Shown here one piece after another: positions 1 to 15,800 of a stretch of DNA of 64,000 nt. Where the stretch lies: assembly GCA_024195265.1 (NCBI GenBank), contig JAJLRJ010000005.1:46705087-46769086 (forward strand), given 5' to 3'. Each line of letters starts with the position of its first letter. Within the stretch, counting starts at the first letter, position 1. The stretch comes from Dendrophyllia cribrosa (lineage: Eukaryota > Cnidaria > Anthozoa > Scleractinia > Dendrophylliidae). The position numbers were made by a program, and so were the translations under genes. Under the pieces are notes generated by a model. That model worked only from the letters and a program-made list of their open reading frames with translations. It had not been told where the DNA came from and made no database searches.

Positions 1-300
1 AAACTTTTATTTGTTTACATAAAACTTAAGCAAGAGTGAAGACAGTAAAGCATTGTTTTATTGCTTTTATCTTTTATACTTTCAAACTTCCGACTTTCAA
101 GCCGATGCGTAAGGATGTTGAAATTCAGTTCCTTGGTCGCTGAAAAATTATTACTGAGTATTTCTAAAATTTGCACACTTGCAAATATCAGATTACATAC
201 AATGCACATGAAAGTAAAGTGAACGGGCATAGGATGCCAAGGCAAGCAAAAAAAAATCTTCAAACAAAAATTGGCATCTGAAGTTTCATTATAATATGCA

Positions 301-425
301 CTTATTGACTGAGTGGGAGGGTCGGACTGGAAAATATTTGGCTAGAGGTCATGCTGTACGGACCGAGAGCCATGACCAAGAGCCAAATATTTTCCCGTCC
401 GGTCCAACCTAACTCAGTCAATAAG
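301..425. repeat. Palindromic MITE-like element, copy 1
   Basis: The left arm (CTTATTGACTGAGTGGGAGG) is repeated inverted at the right end (ACTCAGTCAATAAG), and AAATATTTGGCT pairs with AGCCAAATATTTT inside. A second diverged copy with the same arms lies at 11687-11820. Two copies of one foldback sequence at unrelated loci indicate a small non-autonomous transposon. Confidence 0.75.
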
Positions 426-1109
426 TATTTTATAATATGACTAGAAAGTACAAGAATAGTCGTGCAGTGCGAGGTCGCTTGAACTCGAGCTGGGCCGGAC
501 GGCTTTTTCCGGACCGGCTCACGTCAACCCGTCCGGCCCCACTCACGTCACCTTGCGATCCTATTTTTTGTAGGATTGCGTCAGCGGGGCCGTACGGTCA
601 TATTATAAAAGCTTTTATTTCTGTTTTTAATTGGCTGATTTTTTTCCCCGCTTTTCCCAAAGATTTTTAGCCGGTGAAAACCTCACAGTAGTCGGCGATA
701 TTGCCGGTCACCAGCGCTTTTTGACAACCCTTCATCGTGGATGATTGATTCATGGAAAGGAATAGTAGATAAATGCACCTGGAAAGAGGAGTGGAAAATG
801 TCACAAAACCAGTCCAGTAAATTTCGCATTCCATTTTATTATCCATTTGGCAGTTCATCATTATTTTTGCCTGCCAAGCCTGAAATTTGGTCTGCCATTT
901 GGCCATTGGCAGGCTGCTATTTTGAGTACTGAAACTGCACTTTTATGTGTGTGTTGGTGACCAAACTTTTAATAATATTGCTTGTTGCCAATGTGGTGAG
1001 TGAAAACCCGTTAAATTTATTATTGCATGTCTATTATATAAAAATTACACTAACACCTCCTACTGACCAAGGCTTCAACACAGTCACATGCACAACAACA
1101 AGGCCCCAA

Positions 1110-1468
1110 CAGAGATTCTAACCCCATGTGATGGAAAAATTAATAGGAAGTAATCATGAGCACCAGAGGCGCTATCCTGAGTGCTGAAGGCACAAGTTTT
1201 TAGGGGGTCTGGGGGCATTTTCTCCCCCCGGAAATTTTGCAAATTTGGGTTCTCTCAAGTGCCATTTCCTGCATGTTGGCATCATTCCGTCCTGATTCTC
1301 CAAGAAGAAAGTGTAATATTTGTGTTTCACAGTGACAGATAGCAAAAAAAACCCTAAAGGTTAGCAATTTTTCCCTAGTTTTCAGAATTTTATAATAATT
1401 CGGGAGAATTTGGTAAAAATCGGGAAAGCGGGAGGCAAGATATCAAATCGAGAGGGTTGGAATCTCTG
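1110..1468. mobile_element. Small TIR element (MITE)
   Basis: The left end CAGAGATTCTAACCCC is matched inverted at the right end (AGGGTTGGAATCTCTG) with two mismatches over 16 bp. The interior has no open frame of note and includes a G/C-rich patch near 1200-1240. No clear target duplication was found. Confidence 0.5.
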
Positions 1469-1542
1469 CCCCTAACACCTGAAAACATTCCTGGGGACAA
1501 CATTAAACACTAAATAGTATACTTTATAAGAAAGAAACTCAC

Positions 1543-2771
1543 AGCATCAATGTGTCTGATAGAGGCGATACATATTAAACACACACTAGCACCAGGTTTG
1601 CAGGAGTCAAGTAAATATTGCGCAGCCTTTTTTAGGTCCACTTCACTGTCTGGAAATAAAACAAAATGACATTTATGTGATCAGACAAATACAGACAGCG
1701 CAACTGCAATGCAAAAGTTGGGACCTAACAAGGAAAATATTTGTGAAGAGTCGACAAGAATTCTAACTTGATAAAGGCACATGAGAATAATAATTATGTT
1801 TGATTTCTTTTCACCTTGTCACTTAAAAGACGACCAGTCAATTTCTTGGACAATTTGTCTCAACAATCCATTCTTCAAATTCATCTCCCTTTTTTGATTT
1901 GGCCACAAAAAAGGGGGGGGGGGGGGGGGGGGGAGGGGGGAAGGGGTAACCCTGGGATTTAAGAGGACACCTCCTAGGATTTGCAAATTTTTGCAGCCAA
2001 AGATTAATAGTCACATTGTCTTGGAATGAGGGAGCAGGGGGATTAGATTTTATTTGCAGTAGACTCAGTGGGAATCTCCATGATAATCCCTTGGGATGAT
2101 AACAGGAAAATCTGTAATATTGTGGTGCAATCACCCAAGGGATGGGCACTTATGTACCAGTTAAATCGGAGATTAACTGTGTACAGTGACACATTTGACA
2201 CAAAATGAGTCCGACCAAGGGAGGGGGCATTCTTGGATTTGACTGATACATTACAAGTGACCTTAGGAGAAGCCAGATATTGATCACCCTATGAAAGGAG
2301 AAGTTTAATGGTTTGGAGCTCCATATTAATGTACAATGACGTGGCAGTAAACCAAACCAAACAGAAATTGTACATTTTACTCCATCAAACAGAAACTCGA
2401 CAAAAAGCACCCGTAGACGTGTTAAAAATATTGATACCTTGTGAGGTATTCCTGTAGTTCTTCAAAGTGTTGCTCAATATTTCATTGTCGTTGATTTCTT
2501 CGTCCTCTGAAGAGTCTTCAAACTCGTCCTCAGCTCTCTCCATGTATTTTTTCGCAGCTTCCTTTATTTTATCTGCTTTTTCCTTTCTTTCCTTAGAAAC
2601 TTCAGTAGGCTTGGAGGATTTTCCACTGCCATTTAAAGCACCACCGGAATTGACGTGGGATTGAAAATTTCTGCTGGCCCGTCCCGCCGGTCGCATAGAC
2701 TTTGCACCATTTTGCTCAATACCACGGCCTCTTCCTCGACCTTTACCAAGAAATAATGGTCGTTTATCCAT
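1543..2771 (-). CDS. NFXL1: NFXL1-like protein, 5' end (exons 1-2), continues left
   Basis: Exon 1 coding is 2771-2438 and exon 2 is 1649-1543. The donors read gtatc and gtgagt, the acceptor is ttccag, and phase 1 closes exactly. The first exon encodes an Arg/Gly-rich N-terminus (GKGRGRGRG), a charged helix, and an acidic stretch (DEFEDSSEDEEIND) followed by ILSNTLKNY. Exon 2 gives KPGASVCLICIASIRHIDA, which resembles the human NFXL1 stretch that begins its RING-like zinc-binding head (CLICIA). Family members are NFX1-type zinc-finger proteins, with a RING/PHD-like head and many CCCH-type NFX repeats, thought to act in transcription or ubiquitin transfer. Only about 147 codons are in the window. 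It is divergent with the PUB gene starting at 2986. The ATG is the first in the exon and there is no upstream in-frame alternative worth preferring. Confidence 0.8.
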
Positions 2772-2985
2772 TTTTGTCTCTTGTACAAGCTTTCAGCGAA
2801 ACATTTTCTATCACAACGTTAGCCAAAATCTATAAAAACAGCCGAAGTGAACGGTTGTCGCACACGAGGACAATAATTTATTGAATGTTGTGTGAGCCAG
2901 CTACGTAAGAGCCAGCGGAGTACCACTGTGCCATTTCACACGTCATGTAAAAAAGAACAAAAATAAATGATTCACAACAAAAAAG
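2772..2985. promoter_or_regulatory. Shared bidirectional promoter, NFXL1 / PUB gene
   Basis: Only 214 bp separate the two opposed start codons, so both 5' UTRs and core promoters must fit here or overlap. No TATA box is evident at a fixed distance. The promoter role is inferred from the head-to-head layout. Confidence 0.5.
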
Positions 2986-5900
2986 ATGGCTTCTGGTTCT
3001 GTAAGAAAAGTTTTGTTTTCATGATCATGCATAATTCGCATTGTAATCATACAATGTCAACGATGTATAGTTTGGGAGAGATGTCTCATTGATTTCGTAT
3101 GTCTTTGTTCACGTTTTGTTCTTTTTCAGGGAGGCAACAAATTGGGTGAAGGTGAAAGTGAGCATGATTTGATTTCTTCCTTGGATGAGCTTTGCAAAGA
3201 ATATGACCGCGAAACAGCCAGACAGGCTATACAGACAATGTTAACACTTGCAAAGTAAATATGTTATGGTTTGATCCATTTTGGGTTTTATTGATGTGGC
3301 ATGTTTAGTTACGAAACGGAGCTGTTTTGCTGTTGAAATATCCAGTAAGCTGATACAAAATATTATATACACAGTCGAAGTTTCTGTGAACATTATTCCC
3401 AAGAAAATAATGTCAGAGGGACTAGCCGTAAAACTCCATTCATGACATATTAAATTAGTGCCACAGATTGTAGTTGACAAAAAGTTAAGAACATCAGACA
3501 GCTAATTTATGACAAAAAAAATTTGAATGTCACTTGAGGGTTTCACAATTGCAAACTTAAAGTCAGAATGACGGGGCAGGAGTTCTGACGTCGATAGGAA
3601 GGAAAGGGGTCAGGAGGGGTTGGAATCCAACAGCTCATTAATTTATGCACTTATCAACAGCAATCCTTGGGGGATGAATTATTTTGGTTCGGATAATAGA
3701 CCCATCTGTTGACCCAGGGGGATTTTTTGATATCCAGATGTGACAGCCTGGGGGTACCCTGGGGTCCGAATTGAGATGGACACTGATAAATACATTACTT
3801 GGGGATCTTCAAGGTAAAAATATTGTTGAGTGCATGAGGTTGAGCTATTTATTCAAGATGTCTTATTTTGTTCCATTTCAATTTAAGTTTACAACTTTCC
3901 CTTTTTTCAGCAATGTGATCAAGTCACCTGAAGATGAAAAGTACCGCAAAGTCAAAACCCAGAACAAGTCTTTTTCATCAAAAGTTTGGAGTTTACCTGA
4001 AGCTCAAGAATTTCTTATTTTTTGGGGCTGGGTTGAGGTACAGTAAAATCTTCAATTGCCCACTCCAGAAACTATTAAAAATACCATAATACTCTTTAAA
4101 GTGCAGGTTTGGGTGGTACTTGATGTAAGCCTCATTTTTCCAATTTCTTTTGTTTTCAGCACGAACTGTACGTGCTATGCTTCAACTTCGTGGCAATTTG
4201 CATACGGTGCACATTTGTATGCGAAGACACAATGCTACGTCCTAGCATTCCTACATGTACTCTGAATTCCATTGTGCCATTCTAACAAAGGAGACTTGAA
4301 TAATTGCACCCCGGCGAGGCTGAGCCTGCACATAAAAGAGTATTATGGTATTTTTCGGAGTGGCCAATGGCCGTATTTTACTTGTGAATATGCGAAACAT
4401 AAAGCGAGTTATAACAGTGGAACAAAATTTCACGCTGCCTTTTGCTTGATCGCTCGATTGGCTGCTTACATTGAGCCTGCGATATTTAATAGTAACCTGC
4501 CTTGCCTGTGGGGACAGTGTTTGAGGGAGGGGAGGGTTGGGAGTTGGATACAGGGGCTGGGGGGGGGGGGGGGGTGAAGCAAAACGTCTAAAGAGGGTAG
4601 AGTCTGAACATATCATATTTATGAGGTGGCGCATAGGAGCCTCTGACTATATATATATATATATAAAGATGAATTGCTGGAGTCGGACTAGTTCAAAAAC
4701 ATTTAATCGCTACTCAAAGTTTCATGCTTCTAATGAAGCAATCATCAGGCAACTGACAACAATAACGGTTACATGTAAAGATATACAAATTTGAAAATGA
4801 TGGCAATGCTTGCTAGCGTGACATGCCGAGATGTAATTGGACGGCAAAAGCGCTAAACGATCAGGTAAATCTATATTAGGTAAACGCGGTATTTAACAGG
4901 AATTTCTTATATATATATATATAGTAAACACTTAATGACTGGTCCTGAGGGAAACGGTGAATTTTGTTTCCCGAGATTCCCTCGACTTCGTCTTGGGGAA
5001 ACATCGGGATTCTTGGGAAACAAAATTCACTGTTTCCCGAGGGATCAGTCATTAAATGATTTGTTATATAGCAACACAAAAACACAACACAGTTTTAAAA
5101 ACGCGCCAAACACTCGAGGTAAACATCACTTAATGACTGTAATCCCAGTAGACATGATCACGTGCGCTAGCAGTCAACAGTGAAAGTGTTGCCCACTTTT
5201 GCAAATGTTGCCTGCTCATGGACGTTTGGCAGGAAACAGTTTGTTTGTTAGACGTCATGTGACCATAAATCAACCAATGAATGCGCGCGTTGCATTGAGA
5301 AAAACTCTGGCTATGTAACAATGTTATTGTCAGCATTATTGACTACAACTGTCTGCTGATTCCTATTTGTTATTTATGGTCTACTGGGATTACAAAATAA
5401 AATTTACAGATTAGAAAAACTTAATGAATTCTGGAAGTTGTAGTGAAGTGTTGTCATTGTGAAAATGAACCATTGCAATATATTGCAGGTTGATGACTGT
5501 GTTGTTCTTTCATCCGATGAGGATATTCAGCTTGTGAAACAAATATTACAGAAGAAATTGAAGTGAGTAGACTAGGGCATTATTATCTTCATTTAACATA
5601 TTTCAGGAAAGTGCCGGATCCTTTGATGTGCATAAATTAAAACCCACCATGAAGTATATACCACAATGTCTCTCATTCTTGATGTTTAGTATTTTTGAGT
5701 TATATAAAATTACCAAAACCATGATGACTTTTTTTGCAGTGCTATTTCTTCAAGTACTTCTCAAAGATCCCAAGCAGAAGCTGGACCCTCTAACACTGAA
5801 CCTGTGAGTCTTGAAATACACTATATTATGAAAAATATTTCCTCTGGTTTGCATAGCAGGAGCAATAGTGTGTAGGACACAAGTTTTCATGTGCACATAA

Positions 5901-6915
5901 GAGGACGTTATGTGCATATCCTCCCATTTACATCCCTGAAAACTTCGTTCCTTTCATTTTGCCTACAATCTCAGACATAGTTTTGAGGTATTTCACCATT
6001 TACCAACATGTTTTGCCAGTTTGATTTGATCTCTTCCAATGGCATAAGCTTCCTTTCAACCACCCATTTTTGCAGCTTACAGAGAAAGAAAAGCAATTAA
6101 AAGAAGAAAGAAGGAAGTTTCTGGAAAAGAAAAAGCTGGAAGAAGAGGAAAAAGCAAGAATCAAAGCTCAGGTAATGTGGACAAACATTAGGACAGTGAG
6201 CCCAACATTTTCCATGAGCAAAACTCAAGAGGAGATGTACCAGTAGTTCAGGACAGGTGGGGGAGGGGGAGGCGGTGGGGATGGTGGCTCGCATACAAAG
6301 CCTGCCCGAGCTTCATACCATTTTCAATGTACGTGTCTTGATACCTTTTATTTGCAAAAATCAACCATCTTCAAAACTCAGTCTTAATAATAGCTCTTTA
6401 AAATGTTACATAATTTTGTTGTTGGTTTTCAGATTCAGGCCGACAGACGAGATACAAAAGGAAAAGAATCAAGGGAATCAGTGAGTTTTAAGATTAAAAT
6501 ATTCAAAATATAAATATTTCAGCAGTGGACCCAGAAGGGGCCCCCTTATCTCGCAAAATAATAAGGCCGAAATCCCCACCCCAATTGTATTCTAACTTTT
6601 TTTGTATATTTCAGAGAGCAAGAAAACTTGACAAGTTTGGTGGAAAGATGACCAAATTTGAAGACATAGGTATAGACCTCAACAAGGTAAAAAAATTTGG
6701 TTTTAATTTTTTAAACAGCACTGTTTCCCATAAACAATGTTTCAGGCCTTTCCAGGACCCATACAAGGTTCAGGTTCCTACAGATCCTAGAATTTCCTGC
6801 TCTGTTGGATTTTTTATTTCCTTTTGGAGATCTGGATGTACCCAAAATGATGAAGCTGTTTTTTTAGGTACCAGTTCTCACCAAATTTTGTTTTGTGTTT
6901 TAGGGTGGTGGATGA
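2986..6915 (+). CDS. PUB-domain protein, 210 aa, probable p97/VCP-binding adaptor
   Basis: Nine coding exons: 2986-3000, 3130-3254, 3911-4037, 5489-5562, 5740-5803, 6076-6171, 6433-6480, 6615-6686 and 6904-6915. They total 633 nt and every phase closes. Residues about 20-110 form a PUB domain: SPEDEKYRKVKTQNKSF resembles the peptide N-glycanase (NGLY1) stretch at the same place, and an acidic segment (SSDEDIQLVKQILQ) follows. Known PUB domains bind the C-terminal tail of the AAA ATPase p97/VCP. A low-complexity Ser/Gln linker comes next, then a strongly charged helix (KQLKEERRKFLEKKKLEEEE) and a conserved-looking tail ending KFEDIGIDLNKGGG. There is no transglutaminase, UBA or UBX domain, so it is neither NGLY1 nor UBXN6. 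Whether it recruits p97 is inferred from the domain alone. The first exon encodes only MASGS; its ATG is the only one that splices in frame. Confidence 0.8.
4480..4640 (+). repeat. Poly(G)-bearing dispersed repeat, copy 1
   Basis: Shares the order GTAACCTGCCTT, G-rich run, AGTTGGATACAGG, long G run (about 4559-4575), GAAGCAAAA and CATAGGAGCC with copies near 36985, 43425, 56570 and 58735. It lies in intron 3 of the PUB gene. The G run differs in length in every copy. Confidence 0.6.
4930..5058. repeat. Palindromic element with GTTTCCC arms
   Basis: CTTAATGACTGGTCC with GGGAAAC...AATTTTGTTTCCC on the left is mirrored on the right by GGGAAACAAAATT...GGGATCAGTCATTAA. The arms are about 50 nt around a short centre. 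A run of AT dinucleotides precedes it. It lies in an intron of the PUB gene and is probably a foldback MITE. Confidence 0.65.
5138..5394. mobile_element. TIR element with perfect 16-bp ends
   Basis: Left end TGTAATCCCAGTAGAC and right end GTCTACTGGGATTACA are exact reverse complements. The 225-bp interior has no long open frame. It sits in intron 3 of the PUB gene, beside the palindrome at 4930-5058. Confidence 0.75.
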
Positions 6916-7712
6916 GGATAGCTTTTCATTGGATGCAAATCCAATGATGCAAATACACAATGATTTAGCCTGTTAGCCATGCGAGATGACGGCTTCTCTG
7001 GAAAAGCTTTTATGAGCCTCAGAGTAGTTCGATGAAGCTTGGCAATCAATAGTAAACATTAATTTTAATCATATTTTTATGGGACTAACCGACTTTTATC
7101 TGCTGTTAGCAAGTGTGACAGCATCTTTTATTCATATTGTAAACAAGAGATTTTGTAGGTTAAGAAGAATTCTGAACACAGGAAATAGCATGTTCAAACT
7201 TCAGACTGTTCTTGTCCAAGGAGAAGACATGCATGTAGTTTGCAAAATTTTTCTTTTGTGTGTTCTTCTAATCAATTATAACCTGTGATCCTATGGTTTA
7301 CAACTGAGTGAAACGAAAATAGTGCTTGATCGCAGGTTATTTTGATTGCAATAGACAACTAACATACAAATTAGTATTAATAGAACAAAAATGTAAAAAT
7401 ATTGCTGTGTTGACAATAATTGTAATAATAAATTGTACTTGTACAATGCATAGTCTAGCATTTCTTTTACGAGGATTGTGTATTATTGATCAACACATTA
7501 AACAAGACCATTCAGTTTATTTCAGAGTTGTTTATTTGTTCTTTGGCTTTGAATTAATTTTTACACAGCAAGATGGACAACAGCTGAATCTTGAACATCT
7601 GAAACGTAACAAGATCAAAATCAGAAACAAGAATCATTTGTTTGTATCCAACCTCTTGTGCCAGCAATGGCATGCCTTTGCAGAATACAATACAGTCATT
7701 AAATTAACAGAT

Positions 7713-7843
7713 ACTGTCAAACCTCTGCTGACACCCCCGTCCTCTGAATGGCCACCAATATACAACAGCCATGTTTGCATAAAACCTTCACAACGACCAG
7801 AAAATTCTGTCTGAAGGGTGGCCATTATAGAAAGGTTTGACTG
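7713..7843. mobile_element. Small TIR element
   Basis: ACTGTCAAACCT at the left end is mirrored by AGGTTTGACTG at the right, with weaker pairing further in (GGCCACC / GGTGGCC). Size and ends suit a non-autonomous DNA transposon. No target duplication is certain. Confidence 0.45.
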
Positions 7844-8086
7844 ATAAGGGATCACCTTGGCTTGACCGGCTTGATTGTGAAGATACTGACACCCAATATT
7901 ACTGAAACAGCAAGTTTCACACTCCATGCATAAATGCATGACAAACAGGACAACCTTGTGTGCACTTTAACTTAGATCTGACAGTGAAAAATGCTGATTT
8001 AATACACTAAGATTAACTTCTGCCAACAACATTATAAAAATAATCTTTCTTGGAAGAGTTGATCAGAACTTGAGTAAAGCTGGATT

Positions 8087-8221
8087 TCCACTGTCGCGTA
8101 ATTTTTATGTGCATAAATGTAAAATGTTGAGTATGGTTTAAATTTTTATGTTTACGCAAGCTGTAATTTTATTTACGCATGTAAAACATACAAAAATTAT
8201 GCGACAGTGGAAATTCAGCTT
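8087..8221. mobile_element. MITE with about 33-bp TIRs
   Basis: The left arm AAGCTGGATTTCCACTGTCG, continuing CGTAATTTTTATG, pairs with the right arm CATACAAAAATTATGCGACAG continuing to CAGCTT. There are few mismatches over 33 nt. It lies 3' of RPS3. Confidence 0.75.
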
Positions 8222-8355
8222 AAAGCAGGCCAGAATGTGTGATGATGAATGCCAGGCATGTGAAAGAAAAGTTACAATGAAATCCTACACATGGTCCACT
8301 TGTTGAAGATCTCTTACTGTGTAATGATTGTCAGCTATTGTCGTACCTAGTGACA

Positions 8356-12742
<4,387 letters not shown>

Positions 12743-12824
12743 GATGACTGCCGCTAAAGAGAACGTTCCCAGTGCACATTGCGCGGTTTATTGAGGTTAG
12801 CGCAGGCGCAGTTATTAGTCAGCC
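12743..12824. promoter_or_regulatory. Very short bidirectional promoter RPS3 / 116-aa protein
   Basis: Just 82 bp lie between the two start codons. Ribosomal protein genes normally start transcription in a short pyrimidine tract. CTTTCTTCCTC occurs inside the neighbouring exon, but no clear tract could be assigned in the gap itself. The two transcripts may overlap at their 5' ends. Confidence 0.5.
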
Positions 12825-15800
12825 ATGTTTTCAAGTCGGTGTTTTCGTTCGATTTCGAAGCTTTCTTCCTCAGCTCGGCTCGTTGTAAGTGAAGATCTCT
12901 TTTTGTAAGCTAAGTTTGCACTCACTTCAACAAGATCTTTTTTATTTTCAGCTCAATGCTTCAAAGCAGGGAAGCTGTAGAGAAGGCAAGTAAAGTTTAC
13001 AAAAAAATTCCCCCGCGCGGCGCACGTGCAAATTTCAAATAAGCTTATATATGGCCGAAGAGTACATCATGTGAGCTTAAAATAAATGAATTATGTTTTC
13101 TTTATCATTATCTGTAGGGTTGATTCTACAGAGCGGACTGTTGGGAAGATCAACGGCAAGTGGCCAATTGTAAGTCAAATTAAGATTGTTACTTCAGGCT
13201 TGTCCTCGAGGAACTGGAACTAGCCAGATAGAGATGACCTACATGTATCCCTGTTATACAGTCAACCTTTTTCTAACGGACACCTCTGTTATGGACAGTT
13301 CTGTTGGTCCCGAAGATGCCAAATTTACAAAATCCCTGCCTCCATAATATGGATACCTCTATAGTATGGACACCTGTATAGTACAGATAACTCTATAGTA
13401 CGGACACCTCTATAGTACGGATACCTCTATAGTACGGATACCTCTATAGTACAGACACCTCTATAGTACGGATACCTCTATAGTACGGATACCTCTATAG
13501 TACGGATACCTCTATAATACGGACACCTCTATAGTAGGGACACCTCTATAGTACGGATACCTCTATAGTACGGATACCTCTATAGTACGGATACCTCTAT
13601 AATACGGACACCTCTATAGTACGGATACCTCTATTGTATGGACACCCCTATAGTACGGATACCTCTATAGTACAGACACCTCTAGTATGGACACCTCTAT
13701 AGTATGGACACCTCTATAGTACAGAAACTTGGGTGTGTCCTTTTGGTGTCCATATTTAGGAGGTCCTACTGTAATTTTACAGACATGAGTTGAAGTCACA
13801 GTGAATACCGGTAATATTTACTGAAAATAACTGTCTCCATTAGGATAAAGAGACTAGATTCTTAAGAAACTGTGGTTCTGGGTTGGTGGGGGAAATTTGG
13901 CTTTATCAGCTGAGTTGACAAGGTACATTAGCCACCATAAAGAGATACATGTACAAAAGCTGACGTTTTGAGCTTCAGCCCGTCATCAGAGGGATTCACA
14001 GATTTGCTCTGATAAGGCCAATTTACCTTATCAACTCATGCCAGTTGAAAAAGCTAAATGTTTGTGTACCTCCATTAGGGACTCTTTGTTGCCGAAACCA
14101 AAAGACGCTTGCGAAGGTTCCTGTTATAGTGAGAGTTTGCCGTTTATGCTCATATTTTATCAGAGAAGCATGTGGGAAATCATCATGGAATTTACATAGA
14201 AAGAAGTTCTAATTCTTATTCTCCAACCAAAAAATAGTTTGAGCTCTCACTTATGATTGACAAGATGGATAGGGGAGTCAACGTGGGGGCTGAAATGCTT
14301 TGTGGCCCATGATAGGTCATCTGTTTTATCAGGCTGCATCAACACTCAACTCCTGAGTACTCTCATTTGGTTCTTGAAATCCATTCTCCATCTTTAGAGG
14401 CATGTGTATGTGTCTTAACTTTATCTGAATCAATATTGTTATATTGTTTTATACTTTTAACAGCCTTGCTACACAAAGCAAATTTGGCAGACGCTTTACT
14501 AGGAGTCTGTATACAACAACAGTAGCATGTAAGTTCAAATTTTAATACGAGAATTTAGTTTTATCGACTGAGTCGATAAGGTAAATTGACCACCGTAAAA
14601 AGATTCAAATAGCTGACGTTTCGAGCGCTAGCCCTTCGTCGGAGCGAATCAAGGAATTGTGGGTAGTGTGTGGTTTTATATAGTAAGCGGTGGAGCTACG
14701 CTATTGGTGGAAATTTGGTGACGTGAAAAACAAATGTAGATTAGTTGAATGAAAAGCGTTCGTTGATTCCGTGGGGTTTGAGAGTGCCGATTTGAAAGAT
14801 GATTTTTTGTTCTAGGTTTTTACGGCTTTCTGTGTTACCCTGGTGTAGGGAAAGGCCGCAGATTGTCATGTGTTGTTTAGAATGGTTAGTAAGATTAAAA
14901 TGGCGCGCGACTGGTTTGGATGCGTCTTTGTCATTTTTTTCAACGTCTCGGAGATGTTCACGAAAACGGTCGCCCAGTCTTCTCCCTGTTTCGCCAATGT
15001 ATATCTTTTTGCAAAAAGTACATGTTATGCAGTAGATAACATTTACGGAGGTGCATGTAAAACGATCAGTGATTTTAATAGATCGTTTGGGTCCTGTTAT
15101 TTTGTCCGCGTTGTGAATGAAAGGACAAGTGTTACATCGTGTGCGTGTGCATTTGAAAGTTCCCGGTACATCGTCAGATTTCAGTGCGCTCGTAACTAGA
15201 AAGTTGCCAATGTTTTTGTCACGTTTGAATGAAAATAGTGGGGGTTGTGAAAAAATTCTGCCTGTTTCGGGGTCGTTTTGGAGTAATTTGAAATTTTTTA
15301 AAATGATGCTTTTGACTGTGTTGTTGTGTGGGTGGAAAGTGAGGGTGAATGGAATTCTCTCGTTCTCTTCCTTCTGTGGCGTTTGTAGTGCTGATTGTCT
15401 GTCGATCTGTTGTGCACGTTGTTGGCCCGTATTAACAACAGAGTCAGGGTACCCACGTTTCTTGAAAAACTGGCACATTTCTTCTGATTTGTTGGAAAAA
15501 TCAGAGTCATCACTACATAGACGTCGAAGTCTGAGAAATTGAGAATACGGAATGGCGTTTTTAACGTGCGATGGATGTGAGGATGAATGTAACAGATAAC
15601 TGTGGGAATCTGTAGGTTTGTAGTGCACACTTGTGGATAAACTGTTACCGTTGATTGAAATATTAATGTCAAGAAAAGCGACTGAGGTTTCGGAAATTTC
15701 CCAGGTATATTTTAGAGCGGGATGAAAAGTATTGACAGAAGTTATGAATTGATTAAGTTCCTCTTTACTGGAAGAGGTAGCGCCAATGCAATCATCGATG

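Larger units (their letters stand above)
1..1542. other. Probable NFXL1 intron 2, repeat-filled
   Basis: No exon of the flanking minus-strand NFXL1-like gene or of any other gene could be recognised here. The stretch holds a palindromic element at 301-425 and a terminal-inverted-repeat element at 1110-1468. Its open frames (for example minus 667-906) have no recognisable family and no supporting splice sites. It is read as intron because exon 2 of the NFXL1-like gene ends at 1543 with a good donor. Confidence 0.55.
6916..8355. other. Convergent intergenic region PUB gene / RPS3
   Basis: Holds the 3' ends of the PUB gene (plus) and RPS3 (minus). AT-rich sequence with a possible AATAAA near 7426, a small inverted-repeat element at 7713-7843 and a MITE at 8087-8221. 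The 162-codon open frame at 7326-7814 has no recognisable family and overlaps one of these elements, so it is not called a gene. Confidence 0.6.

Noticed and set aside
7326..7814. 162-codon open frame between the PUB gene and RPS3
   Set aside because: AT-rich, overlaps a TIR element, with no recognisable domain and no splice or promoter support.
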